From assembly GCF_002161175.1 (NCBI RefSeq), contig NZ_NFMA01000001.1, positions 1 to 64,000 on the forward strand: a stretch of DNA of 64,000 nucleotides, read 5' to 3'. The translations under genes and the position numbers were made by a program. The notes beneath the pieces are model-generated. The model saw only the letters and a program-made list of their open reading frames with translations. It was not told the origin of the DNA and made no database searches. Within the stretch, counting starts at the first letter, position 1. Every line of letters starts with the position of its first letter. Below, in pieces: positions 42,452 to 50,816 of the stretch. Origin of the DNA: Flavonifractor sp. An100. GTDB lineage: Bacteria > Bacillota > Clostridia > Oscillospirales > Oscillospiraceae.

Positions 42452-44035
42452 ATGATCCGAGTAGCAAATCTGAATCTGCCCATCGGCGGCGGAATGGAAG
42501 AATTAAAGAAGCGGGCCGCTCAGGCCCTGGGCGTGAGACCGGGCCAGCTGGATACCATGGAAATTGTCCGCCAGTCCATTGATGCCCGGGGACGGAGCGG
42601 CGTGCATTATGTATATACGGTGGATGTATCCCTGCCGGAGGAACGGACAGTGGTGGGCCGAGCTCCGGGACGAAACGTCACGCTGGTGGAGCGAACCGAA
42701 TACCGCTTTCCAAAGGTGAAACGCCGCTCTGCCCTGCCTCCTGTGGTGGTGGGGATGGGACCGGCTGGTCTGTTTGCCGCTTTGTTTTTGGCCCGAAATG
42801 GGCTGGCACCCATTGTGCTGGAACGGGGGCAGGATGTGGACACCCGGACAGCGGATGTGGAACGGTTTTGGAAGAGTGGAGTTTTAAATGAAACCTCCAA
42901 CGTGCAGTTTGGGGAGGGTGGGGCCGGAACCTTTTCAGACGGCAAGCTGACCACCGGTACCCATGACGGGCGGATCGGGGCAGTTATGGAGACTTTGGTG
43001 GAAGCCGGAGCGCCGGCCGACGTGAAGTATTCCCACAAGCCCCACGTGGGGACTGACGTGCTGCGCCAGGTGGTCAAGACCATTCGCCAGGAACTGATTG
43101 GCCTGGGAAGCGAGGTCCGTTTTGGCCACCAGATGGTGGGTCTGGAGCGGGACGGAGATCACATATCCGCTGTGGAAGTGGAGGGGCCGGAGGGGAGATA
43201 CCGCCTGCCCTGTGACGCCCTGGTGCTGGCCCCCGGCCACTCTGCCCGGGACACCTTTGAGCTGCTGCTGGAAGCTGGGGTGCCTATGGAGCGGAAGAGC
43301 TTTGCCATCGGAGTGCGGATTGAGCAGAGTCAGCGGGCGATCAGCAAACAGCAGTACGGCCCGGTGTTTGAACAGCTGCCCCCCTCCGATTATAAGCTGG
43401 CCTGCCATCTGCCCAATGGCCGCTCCGCGTTTACCTTTTGTGTGTGTCCGGGCGGGCAGGTGGTGGCTGCAGCCTCGGAGCAGGGCGGAGTGGTCACCAA
43501 CGGCATGAGCCTGCGCGCCCGGGACGGGGCGAATATCAACGGCGGACTGCTGGTGGGCGTGGGGCCGGAGGACTTTCCAGAGGGGGACGTGTTAGCTGGA
43601 GTCCGGTTTCAGCGCCGGTGGGAACAGGCGGCCTTCCAACTGGGGGGAGGGGACTTTCGGGCTCCCGCCCAGCGCGTGGAGGATTTTTTGGCCGGATGCC
43701 CCTCCCAGGGGGCGGGAGAGATTCAGCCCACCTACCGCCCGGGGGTGACCTGGACTGCCTTGGACTCCTGCCTGCCGGGCGAGGTGATTGGCACGCTGCG
43801 GCAGGCCATTCCTCTTATGGATCGAAAGCTGAGGGGGTTCGGCCACCCCGACGCAGTGCTCACCGGAGTGGAAACCCGGTCCTCGTCTCCGGTGCGGATT
43901 GTCCGGGACGAGAGCTTCCAGTCCCCATTGCGGGGGCTGTACCCCTGCGGAGAGGGGGCTGGCTATGCCGGAGGAATTGTCAGCGCGGCGGTAGACGGCA
44001 TCCGTGTAGCTGAGGCCGTGGCCCTGGCGGAATAA
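42452..44035 (+). CDS. FAD-dependent oxidoreductase, COG2509 type
   Basis: A 527-residue flavoprotein of a family common in clostridia with no established substrate. After an N-terminal alpha/beta unit of about 95 residues comes the FAD-binding motif VVVGMGPAGLFAALFLARNG, then GEGGAGTFSDGKLTTG, and a C-terminal FAD segment GEGAGYAGGIVSAAVDG. Three in-frame ATGs occur close together (42440, 42446, 42452). The third is used because MIRV is the usual family opening and a GGTGA lies at a suitable distance; the choice is uncertain. It ends at a clear terminator. Confidence 0.85.
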   Translation: MIRVANLNLPIGGGMEELKKRAAQALGVRPGQLDTMEIVRQSIDARGRSGVHYVYTVDVSLPEERTVVGRAPGRNVTLVERTEYRFPKVKRRSALPPVVVGMGPAGLFAALFLARNGLAPIVLERGQDVDTRTADVERFWKSGVLNETSNVQFGEGGAGTFSDGKLTTGTHDGRIGAVMETLVEAGAPADVKYSHKPHVGTDVLRQVVKTIRQELIGLGSEVRFGHQMVGLERDGDHISAVEVEGPEGRYRLPCDALVLAPGHSARDTFELLLEAGVPMERKSFAIGVRIEQSQRAISKQQYGPVFEQLPPSDYKLACHLPNGRSAFTFCVCPGGQVVAAASEQGGVVTNGMSLRARDGANINGGLLVGVGPEDFPEGDVLAGVRFQRRWEQAAFQLGGGDFRAPAQRVEDFLAGCPSQGAGEIQPTYRPGVTWTALDSCLPGEVIGTLRQAIPLMDRKLRGFGHPDAVLTGVETRSSSPVRIVRDESFQSPLRGLYPCGEGAGYAGGIVSAAVDGIRVAEAVALAE

Positions 44036-44040
44036 AAAAG

Positions 44041-44069
44041 AAGCCCTGGAGGATTCTTCCAGGGCTTTT
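44041..44069 (+). terminator. Terminator after the COG2509 gene
   Basis: A 10-bp stem (44041-44050 with 44058-44067) followed by a short T run. Confidence 0.85.
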
Positions 44070-44071
44070 CA

Positions 44072-44099
44072 TTGACAAAAATATATTTTGTGATATGAT
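44072..44099 (+). promoter_or_regulatory. Promoter of the nitronate-monooxygenase-like gene
   Basis: TTGACA (44072-44077), 16 nt, TATGAT (44094-44099). Confidence 0.8.
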
Positions 44100-44155
44100 G
44101 AAGTCCAATGATTTAGATGACATCATAGGATGCTTTGCATCAGGAGGGTGGAACA

Positions 44156-45217
44156 ATGATCCAAATTGGAGCAAAAAAGCTGTCACTCCCGGTGATACAA
44201 GGAGGAATGGGAGTGGGGGTTTCCCTGAGCGGATTAGCGGGAGCGGTGGCAGCCTGCGGCGGTATGGGATGCATCAGTGCGGCCCATCCGGGCTATCGGG
44301 AGGCGGATTTTCGTCAGGACCCCAAGGGGGCCAATCTCCGGGCTCTGAAAGAGGAAATTGGCCGGGCAAAGGAACTCTCCCGGGGATTAGGTATGGTGGC
44401 GGTCAACCTGATGGTGGCCATGCGTCAGTATGCGGAGCTGGCACGGGCGGCAGTGGAAGCCGGGGCCGATGCCATTATCTCCGGGGCGGGACTGCCCCTG
44501 GAATTGCCCTCGTTCACAAAGGGATCAAAGACGGCCATTGCCCCCATTGTTTCCAGCGGCCGGGCAGCAAAGCTCATTCTAAAGACCTGGGATAAGCGCT
44601 ACCAGACAACGGCGGACTTTGTAGTGATCGAAGGCTGCGGAGCGGGAGGCCATCTGGGCTTTAAAGAGGAGGAGCTGCAGGCGGGAAGCGCCCAACCCCT
44701 GGAAGAAATTCTGCCCCAGGTGCTGGAGGAACTGGCCCCCTATGAGGAGAAATACGGGAGAAAAATCCCGGTGTTTGTGGCCGGAGGAGGGCTGACGGGG
44801 AAGGACATGGTGCGTTTCCGGTCTATGGGCGCCTCGGGGGTACAGATTGCCACCCGCCTGATCGCTACCCATGAGTGCGACGCGTCCCAGGGATTCAAGG
44901 ATGTTATTCTCAAGGCTAGAAGTGAGGATGTCCATATCATTCACAGCCCGGTGGGGATGCCCGGCCGGGCGGTGGCCTCGCCGCTGATCCAGCGGGTGGA
45001 GGCAGGGGAGCGGATTGCACCGGAGTGGTGTGCGGGCTGTATCAAAACCTGTGATCCCTCCACCACCCGGTACTGCATTACCAACGCCTTGATCCAAGGG
45101 GTCAAGGGGGATTGGGAGAACGGCCTGTTTTTCTGCGGCTCCGGGGTGGACCGGGTGACGGAGATGACCACGGTGGCCCAGGCGCTGGAAGAATTTTGTG
45201 TCCCTGTTGAGGAATAA
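44156..45217 (+). CDS. Nitronate monooxygenase/enoyl-ACP reductase II-like flavoprotein with a C-terminal cysteine cluster
   Basis: A 353-residue FMN-dependent TIM-barrel protein of COG2070. It opens with LPVIQGGMGVGVSLSGLAGAVA, then ADAIISGAGLP and IEGCGAGGHLG, and the FMN phosphate loop FVAGGGLTGKDM...ASGVQIATR. Such proteins include nitronate monooxygenases and FabK; the true reaction here is unknown. Unusual for the enzymes I know is a C-terminal C-x2-C-x3-C-x7-C set (CAGCIKTC...YC), which could bind a metal or an iron-sulfur cluster. AGGAGGG lies just before the ATG at 44156. No fatty-acid synthesis genes adjoin, so FabK is less likely. Confidence 0.82.
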   Translation: MIQIGAKKLSLPVIQGGMGVGVSLSGLAGAVAACGGMGCISAAHPGYREADFRQDPKGANLRALKEEIGRAKELSRGLGMVAVNLMVAMRQYAELARAAVEAGADAIISGAGLPLELPSFTKGSKTAIAPIVSSGRAAKLILKTWDKRYQTTADFVVIEGCGAGGHLGFKEEELQAGSAQPLEEILPQVLEELAPYEEKYGRKIPVFVAGGGLTGKDMVRFRSMGASGVQIATRLIATHECDASQGFKDVILKARSEDVHIIHSPVGMPGRAVASPLIQRVEAGERIAPEWCAGCIKTCDPSTTRYCITNALIQGVKGDWENGLFFCGSGVDRVTEMTTVAQALEEFCVPVEE

Positions 45218-45221
45218 AAAG

Positions 45222-45257
45222 GACCCGGGAGGACGGTGCTGTCCTCCCGGGTCTCTT
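45222..45257. terminator. Bidirectional terminator
   Basis: A perfect 13-bp stem (45222-45234 with 45241-45253), A-rich on one side and T-rich on the other, between convergent stops. Confidence 0.88.
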
Positions 45258-45261
45258 TGGT

Positions 45262-46167
45262 TTATTGCACGTGGGTGTGGTTGTTGATGTGGTTCATGCA
45301 GTAGCAGTAGTAGCCGTTGCATTTAGAGCAGTAGCGGAACTCCATATTTGGGTCGTCGGCGTCGGTGATGCCGCACACGGCGCATTTGTGGAGGTAGCCC
45401 TTGCGCTGCTGGACCTCCTTTTGTGCCTTTTTAAAGTTGATGGTTTGCCGGTCCATGCGGTGGGCCACCCGGCTCTGGCCCCGGTGAAGCATACCGGCCA
45501 GATCGCCCCAGAAGAAAATCAGGTAGTTGAGGATGGCGATGATGGGCAGCAGCGCGCCCCGCCAGTCGCCCGCTGAAATCGAGTAGCTGATGTCAAAGGC
45601 AAACAGGGCCGCGTCCAGCCAGGCCAGCCACTTTACCTTCAAAGGGATGATGCCCCAGAAGAGGACCTGCATGTCGGGATAAAGGGTGGCAAAGGAGAAG
45701 AACATGGACATGTTCACATAATACATGTTGGTGGTCTCAAAATAGATGCCCCCCAGCATGTTGGAGGTAATGGGGAGCATGGCGTAGGTGATGGCTCCCA
45801 CGATTAGATTGAGAATAACGCCCAAACCATAAAAGACGGTAAAACGGGTGGTGCCCCACTGCCGTTCCAATGCGGTGCCGATCCAGTAATAGAAAAACGT
45901 AGTCAGGGCAAAGAAAAGAGTTTGGGTAAAGACATTGGTGCCACCCGTGGCCACAGGGGTAAAAATAAAGGTGATCAGCCGCCATACTTGGCCCTTGAGG
46001 ATGAGCTCCGGGTAGAAGCTGGTGAGCCAGGTGAAGCCGCCCATGGTGACCATGTCGCCTACAAAGACGATCACATTGCCCAGGGCGATGTATTTCATGA
46101 GGTTGGGTATCCCTAGTTTAGGGTGGCGGTAACAAAAGCGGTCCAGCCAACGGGTGATGGCCTTCAT
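45262..46167 (-). CDS. Rhomboid-like membrane protein with a C-terminal zinc ribbon, probably inactive
   Basis: A 301-residue protein: about six membrane helices (residues 25-225) in a rhomboid-like arrangement, including GQVWRLITFIFTP and ERQWGTTRFTVFYGLGV that match the loop-and-helix pattern of the family. The protease motif GxSG is not found; the corresponding helix reads SNMLGGIYF, so proteolysis is unlikely. The cytoplasmic tail holds CAVC, 14 residues, CSKC, then CYC and MNH, a zinc ribbon. It may act as a membrane adaptor. AAGGAGG lies 8 nt before the ATG. Confidence 0.7.
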   Translation of the reverse strand: MKAITRWLDRFCYRHPKLGIPNLMKYIALGNVIVFVGDMVTMGGFTWLTSFYPELILKGQVWRLITFIFTPVATGGTNVFTQTLFFALTTFFYYWIGTALERQWGTTRFTVFYGLGVILNLIVGAITYAMLPITSNMLGGIYFETTNMYYVNMSMFFSFATLYPDMQVLFWGIIPLKVKWLAWLDAALFAFDISYSISAGDWRGALLPIIAILNYLIFFWGDLAGMLHRGQSRVAHRMDRQTINFKKAQKEVQQRKGYLHKCAVCGITDADDPNMEFRYCSKCNGYYCYCMNHINNHTHVQ

Positions 46168-46209
46168 GGACAGCCCTCCTTATGATGGTAATATCTTGAC
46201 GTAAAATTC

Positions 46210-46238
46210 ATTGTACCCGGTTTTGGGCAAAAAGTCCA
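46210..46238 (-). promoter_or_regulatory. Probable promoter of the rhomboid-like gene
   Basis: On the minus strand TGGACT (46238-46233), 17 nt, TACAAT (46215-46210). On the plus strand a TACAAT at 46292-46297 is the likely -10 of ahcY, with a poor -35. Confidence 0.5.
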
Positions 46239-46339
46239 TGACAAAACTGTAAACATTTCAGACGGGACTTTTTTCGGGGGAAGGGCTGTGGTACAATAGG
46301 GGCTAAAGCAAACAGGAAGAAAAAAGGAGCCGATCAAGT

Positions 46340-47584
46340 ATGAGTATCGTCAAGGATATGTCGCTGGCCCCCTCGGGCCTGCAAAAAATTCAGTGGGTGC
46401 GGGACTTTATGCCCGCTCTGTCCGGGATCGAGGAGCGGTTTCGGCGGGAGAAGCCCTTTTCGGGGCTGACCATTGCGGTGTCCGTGCACCTGGAGGCCAA
46501 GACAGCCAATTTGGGTCTGGTGCTTCGGGAGGGAGGGGCGGACGTCCACCTCACTGGCTGTAACCCCCTGTCCACCCAGGATGATGTGGCGGCGGCCATG
46601 GCCCAGCTGGGCGTGGACACCTACGGGATCCATGGGGTGGATATGCAGGGGTATGAGGACCTGCTGGTGGAGACCCTGAAGTGTAAGCCCCACCTGATCG
46701 TAGATGACGGAGGAGATCTGATCTCTCTGTTGGGCGGACGGTGCGTCCAATATGGGGAGCGCCTGATGGGTGGCTGTGAGGAAACTACCACCGGGATCCA
46801 CCGCCTGCGGGCCCGGGAGCGGGCGAGGATTTTGCCCTGTCCCATGATGGCGGTGAACGACGCCAAGGCCAAGCATTATTACGACAATAAATACGGCACC
46901 GGCCAGTCCTCCTGGGATGCCATCATGCATACCACCAATCTGATGGTGGCGGGCAAAACCGTGGTGGTGGCCGGCTACGGCTGGTGCGGCAAGGGAATTG
47001 CCATGCGGGCCAAGGGAATGGGCGCCGATGTGATCGTCACCGAGGTGGACCCCTTCAAGGCTCTGGAGGCCACCATGGAGAACTTCCGGGTCATGCCCAT
47101 GGATGAGGCGGCTAAGGTGGGCGATATCTTTGTCACCGCCACCGGCTGCAAGAACGTGATCGTGGAGCGGCACTTCCAGGTGATGAAGGACAACGCCATC
47201 CTGTGTAATTCCGGCCACTTTGACTGCGAGGTGGATGTGGCCGCGTTGGCTGCCATGTCGGAGGAGCGGTTCTCCCGCCGGGCGAATATCGAGGGCTTCC
47301 GTCTGAAGGACGGCCGGGTGCTCAATGTGCTGGCGGAGGGCCGGCTGGTGAATTTGGCGGCGGGCAACGGCCACCCGGCGGAGATCATGGACATGTCCTT
47401 TGCAGTTCAGGCTCTGTCCCTGGAGTGGATGGCCCAGCACTGGGATAGCCTGGAAAAGCGGGTATATGAGGTGCCTGAGGAGATTGACGACCAGATTGGC
47501 CGGGTGAAGCTGGCCGCCATGGGACTGTCCATTGATGAGCTGACCCCTGAGCAGAAGGCCTATCTGGCCGGCTGGGAGGCGTAA
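46340..47584 (+). CDS. ahcY: Adenosylhomocysteinase
   Basis: Splits S-adenosylhomocysteine into adenosine and homocysteine, removing the product inhibitor of methyltransferases. The 414-residue protein has the NAD-binding loop GYGWCGKG near residue 215, the substrate segments VHLEAKTANL and GGDLISLLGG, and NSGHFDCEVD; the length is that of the shorter archaeal/bacterial form lacking the large insert. AAAAGGAG precedes the ATG. metK lies 2 kb downstream, so both halves of the methyl cycle are encoded close together. Confidence 0.95.
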   Translation: MSIVKDMSLAPSGLQKIQWVRDFMPALSGIEERFRREKPFSGLTIAVSVHLEAKTANLGLVLREGGADVHLTGCNPLSTQDDVAAAMAQLGVDTYGIHGVDMQGYEDLLVETLKCKPHLIVDDGGDLISLLGGRCVQYGERLMGGCEETTTGIHRLRARERARILPCPMMAVNDAKAKHYYDNKYGTGQSSWDAIMHTTNLMVAGKTVVVAGYGWCGKGIAMRAKGMGADVIVTEVDPFKALEATMENFRVMPMDEAAKVGDIFVTATGCKNVIVERHFQVMKDNAILCNSGHFDCEVDVAALAAMSEERFSRRANIEGFRLKDGRVLNVLAEGRLVNLAAGNGHPAEIMDMSFAVQALSLEWMAQHWDSLEKRVYEVPEEIDDQIGRVKLAAMGLSIDELTPEQKAYLAGWEA

Positions 47585-47589
47585 GGAGT

Positions 47590-48093
47590 ATGCACAACGA
47601 ACTGACCCAGATGGATCTGGAAAAAATGCGCCAGGAGCTGGATTACCGGAGAATCACCCTGCGCCCGCAGCTGCTGGAGGAGGTCAAGGTGGCCCGTTCC
47701 TTCGGCGATCTGAGCGAAAACTTTGAGTACAAAGCGGCTAAGCAGGAGAAAAACCGAAATGAGAGCCGGATCCGTTTTCTGGAAAACATGATTAAAACCG
47801 CCGTGGTGATTGAAGATCACTCCGGGGCGGATGCGGTGGGCCTGTATGACAAGGTGACCGTCTACCTGGAGGAGGACGAGGAGGAGGAGACCTGGCAGGT
47901 GGTGACCACCGTGCGTCAGGACGTCCTCCACGGTCTGATCAGTAAGGAATCCCCCATGGGCAGCGCCCTGCTGGGCAAGCGGGTAGGGGACCGGTTTTGG
48001 GTGCAGGTCAATAAAGAATACGGATATTATGCCCAGGTTCGAGCTATTGAAAAGGGACAGGATGACGGTTCTGTGGCCTTGAATCGCTATTGA
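47590..48093 (+). CDS. greA: GreA/GreB-family transcription elongation factor
   Basis: Rescues stalled RNA polymerase by stimulating cleavage of the RNA 3' end. The 167-residue protein shows an N-terminal coiled coil with the tip motif FGDLSENFEYKAAKQEK, containing the acidic residues that act in the polymerase channel, and a C-terminal FKBP-like domain (SPMGSALLGKRVGDRFWV). It follows ahcY after 5 nt. It may be a paralogue rather than the main GreA of the cell. Confidence 0.88.
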   Translation: MHNELTQMDLEKMRQELDYRRITLRPQLLEEVKVARSFGDLSENFEYKAAKQEKNRNESRIRFLENMIKTAVVIEDHSGADAVGLYDKVTVYLEEDEEEETWQVVTTVRQDVLHGLISKESPMGSALLGKRVGDRFWVQVNKEYGYYAQVRAIEKGQDDGSVALNRY

Positions 48094-48286
48094 CGGGGTG
48101 AAAAACCGGAGAAAAAGCCGGAATGTCAAGATATGACAATTTTAAGCAAATTTATGCTGAGACATGCGGAGGTTGCTGTGCTAAGATAGGCGGCGCGTAG
48201 GGGAGGACGGCCGCCGCAGCTGGAAGGGCGGAGGCCGGAGCGGACCTTCCCACGTGAATTTTTGGATGAGAAAAGAGGATACTACA
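48094..48286 (+). other. Structured leader before the 3-hydroxyacyl-CoA dehydrogenase gene
   Basis: No gene is seen. Two GC-rich stem-loops occur (GGCGGC at 48189-48194 with GCCGCC at 48210-48215; GGAAGG at 48222-48227 with CCTTCC at 48245-48250) and no convincing promoter was found. Confidence 0.35.
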
Positions 48287-49201
48287 GTGGAGATCCAGAA
48301 CATTTTCGTGGTAGGCGCCGGTTTGATGGGCAGCGGCATTGCCCAGACCGCTCTGCAAAGCGGGTATACAGTTACCCTGAACGACCAGCGGGAAGAGGCC
48401 CTGGACCGGGCGAAGGCCGGCATTAACAACCGGCTGGAGCGGTTGGTGGAGAAGGGAAAGATGACCGAGGAGGAGAAGGCGGACTGCATGTCCCGTCTGA
48501 CCACGGATACCCGGCTGAACGCGGCGGCCAAGGCCGATCTGGTCATCGAGGCTATTTTTGAGGAGCTGAGCGCTAAGCGGGAGATTTTCCAGAGCCTGGA
48601 CGCCATCTGCCCGGCCAGCACCATCTTTGCCTCCAATACATCCTCCATTTCCTTGACTGCCCTTGGAGCGGCCACCAACCGTCCGGAGAAGGTGGTGGGT
48701 ATGCACTTCTTCTCCCCGGTGCCGGTGATGCGCCTTTTGGAGATCGTCTTCGGCCTTCGTACCTCTCAGGAGGTGCTGGACGCGGTGAAGGAAGTGGGCA
48801 AGAAGATGGGCAAGTGGCTCATCCTGGCCAAGGATAAGCCCGGCTTCATTGTCAACCGTGCCCTGCTGCCCATGCTGAATGAGGCGGTTCAGATCCTGGA
48901 TGAGGGCGTAGGCACCGTGGAGGACGTGGATAACGGCATGAAGCTGGGCTGCAACCACCCCATGGGCCCCCTGGAATTGGCGGATATGATTGGCCTGGAC
49001 ATTCTGCTGGAGGTGATGCAGGTGTTCTACGAGGATCTGGGCGACACCAAGTACCGCCCTGCCCACCTGCTGCGCAAGATGGTCACCGCCCACTATCTGG
49101 GCCGGAAGACAGGCAGCGGCTTCTACCTGTATGAAAACGGGAAAAAGCTGGCGGTGAACCCCGTTCTGACCCGGGAACACAGCCTGTTTGACCAGCAGTG
49201 A
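48287..49201 (+). CDS. hbd: 3-hydroxybutyryl-CoA dehydrogenase (3-hydroxyacyl-CoA dehydrogenase)
   Basis: An NAD(P)H-dependent enzyme reducing acetoacetyl-CoA to 3-hydroxybutyryl-CoA in clostridial butyrate formation, or acting in related acyl-CoA pathways. The 304-residue protein has the dinucleotide loop VVGAGLMGSGIAQ at about 8-20, the catalytic region MHFFSPVPVMRL with its histidine, and the C-terminal domain KPGFIVNRALLPMLNEA and GPLELADMIGLD. A GTG start is chosen with AGAGGA 7 nt upstream; an ATG at 48254 in frame has no site. No thiolase, crotonase or acyl-CoA dehydrogenase genes are next to it. Confidence 0.9.
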   Translation: MEIQNIFVVGAGLMGSGIAQTALQSGYTVTLNDQREEALDRAKAGINNRLERLVEKGKMTEEEKADCMSRLTTDTRLNAAAKADLVIEAIFEELSAKREIFQSLDAICPASTIFASNTSSISLTALGAATNRPEKVVGMHFFSPVPVMRLLEIVFGLRTSQEVLDAVKEVGKKMGKWLILAKDKPGFIVNRALLPMLNEAVQILDEGVGTVEDVDNGMKLGCNHPMGPLELADMIGLDILLEVMQVFYEDLGDTKYRPAHLLRKMVTAHYLGRKTGSGFYLYENGKKLAVNPVLTREHSLFDQQ

Positions 49202-49253
49202 TGGTGCGTGCGTCAAAAGTCTTTTTGCCAGAGAAAAAACAAGAATAAACGGG

Positions 49254-49281
49254 TTGACAAACGAAAAAAAACTGCTATAAT
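49254..49281 (+). promoter_or_regulatory. Promoter of the S-box/metK transcript
   Basis: TTGACA (49254-49259), 16 nt, TATAAT (49276-49281); transcription would start just before the riboswitch. Confidence 0.85.
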
Positions 49282-49302
49282 CGTGCAAGTACAATTGAAT
49301 AA

Positions 49303-49403
49303 CCTTATCAAGAGTGACTGAGGGACCGGCCCTATGAAGTCACGGCAACCTGCCCAGGCGGGCAAGGTGCCAAATCCGGCGGTAGTGTATCGCAAGATGA
49401 GGA
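49303..49403 (+). promoter_or_regulatory. SAM-I (S-box) riboswitch controlling metK
   Basis: The conserved S-box blocks are present in order: CTTATCAAGAG, GACTGAGGGA, ACGGCAACC, AAGGTGCCAA and the closing GATGAGG. P1 forms between 49303-49309 and 49397-49403. SAM binding stabilises P1 and allows the terminator at 49417-49448 to form, switching metK off when SAM is plentiful. Confidence 0.95.
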
Positions 49404-49416
49404 TGGTTCCGCACAC

Positions 49417-49448
49417 AACGCTCCGCCGCGAAGGCGGGGCGTTTTTTT
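49417..49448 (+). terminator. Regulatory terminator of the S-box riboswitch
   Basis: An 11-bp stem with a T-G pair (49417-49427 with 49433-49443) followed by seven Ts, 31 nt before the metK start. Confidence 0.92.
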
Positions 49449-49479
49449 CATCCTCCCCAGAAAAGAAAGGAATTTTAAC

Positions 49480-50670
49480 ATGGCAAAACGACTGTTTACT
49501 TCTGAATCGGTAACGGAAGGGCATCCGGACAAGATCTGCGACCAGATCTCTGACGCGGTTCTGGATGCCATCCTGGCCAAGGACCCCACGGCGCGGGTGG
49601 CCTGTGAGACCACGGTGACCACCGGTCTGGTCCACGTAATGGGAGAAATCACCACCTCCTGCTATGTGGACATCCCCAAAATCGCCCGGGACGTGGTGCG
49701 GGAGATCGGCTATGACCGGGCCAAGTTCGGCTTCGACTGCGACACCTGCGCAGTGCTCACCTCCATTGACGAGCAGTCTCCGGACATCGCTCTGGGCGTG
49801 GACAAGTGCCTGGAGGCTAAGGAAGGGGAGCAGGACGACGGGCTGGACAACGGCGCTGGCGACCAGGGCATGATGTTCGGCTACGCCTGCGATGAGACTC
49901 CGGAGAAAATGCCTCTGCCCATCTCCCTGGCCCATAAGCTGGCCAAGCGGCTGACTCAGGTGCGCAAGGAGGGGCTGGTGAATTACCTCCGCCCCGACGG
50001 CAAGACCCAGGTCACTATCGAGTACAACGAGGACAACACCCCCAAGCGGGTGGATGCAGTGGTGGTTTCCACCCAGCACAGCCCCGACGTGGAGCTGGAG
50101 CAAATTCGTAAGGATATGATTCAGCTGGTCATTACCCCGGTGATTCCGGCCCAGCTGCTGGACGAGGAGACCAAGATTTACGTCAACCCCACCGGACGTT
50201 TTGTGGTGGGCGGTCCCCAGGGGGATTCCGGGCTGACGGGCCGGAAGATCATTGTGGACACCTACGGCGGCAGCGCGCCCCACGGCGGCGGTGCCTTCTC
50301 CGGAAAGGACCCCACCAAGGTGGACCGCTCCGCGGCCTACGCGGCCCGCTGGGTGTCCAAGAACGTGGTGGCCGCTGGCCTGGCCAAGCGGTGCCAAGTG
50401 CAGCTGGCCTACGCCATTGGAGTGGCTAAGCCCGTTTCTGTGCGGGTGGACACCTTCGGTACCGGTACTGTATCCGATGACCGCCTGGAAGAGGCCGTGG
50501 AAAAGACCTTTGATCTGCGTCCGGCCGCCATTATCCGGGATCTGGACCTGCGTCGGCCCATCTACCGCCAGCTGGCGGCCTACGGCCATTTCGGCCGGGA
50601 TGACCTGGACCTGAGCTGGGAGCGCACCGATAAGGTGGAGGCGCTGAAGGCCAATCTGGGACAGAATTGA
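49480..50670 (+). CDS. metK: S-adenosylmethionine synthetase
   Basis: Makes SAM from methionine and ATP. The 396-residue protein has the usual length and motifs: [16 protein letters not shown] with the catalytic His, [12 protein letters not shown] near residue 128, and [19 protein letters not shown] near residue 268. AAAGGAA lies ahead of the ATG. Controlled by the S-box riboswitch directly upstream and closed by a strong terminator. Confidence 0.97.
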   Translation: MAKRLFTSESVTEGHPDKICDQISDAVLDAILAKDPTARVACETTVTTGLVHVMGEITTSCYVDIPKIARDVVREIGYDRAKFGFDCDTCAVLTSIDEQSPDIALGVDKCLEAKEGEQDDGLDNGAGDQGMMFGYACDETPEKMPLPISLAHKLAKRLTQVRKEGLVNYLRPDGKTQVTIEYNEDNTPKRVDAVVVSTQHSPDVELEQIRKDMIQLVITPVIPAQLLDEETKIYVNPTGRFVVGGPQGDSGLTGRKIIVDTYGGSAPHGGGAFSGKDPTKVDRSAAYAARWVSKNVVAAGLAKRCQVQLAYAIGVAKPVSVRVDTFGTGTVSDDRLEEAVEKTFDLRPAAIIRDLDLRRPIYRQLAAYGHFGRDDLDLSWERTDKVEALKANLGQN

Positions 50671-50682
50671 GAATCGAGCTGG

Positions 50683-50716
50683 AAAAAGACAGGCGGGAAC
50701 ACCGCCTGTCTTTTTT
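50683..50716 (+). terminator. Terminator after metK
   Basis: A stem including GACAGGCGG (50688-50696) and CCGCCTGTC (50702-50710), A-rich before and six Ts after. Confidence 0.92.
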
Positions 50717-50816
50717 CGTGCCGGGGGTGGACAAAGGACAGGAATATGGGGTAGAATAAATTATCCTAGATCAGAGTGCTGGGATGAAACCGGCGTGATG
50801 AAGGAGCGTGGAAACA

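Noticed and set aside
41131-44035. A prophage or integrative element around the integrase
   Set aside because: Neighbouring genes are ordinary chromosomal genes; no phage, conjugation or excision genes and no direct repeats were seen.
44156-45217. Assignment of the flavoprotein as FabK (enoyl-ACP reductase II)
   Set aside because: No fatty-acid synthesis genes are adjacent and the C-terminal cysteine cluster is unlike FabK as I know it; only a family-level call is made.
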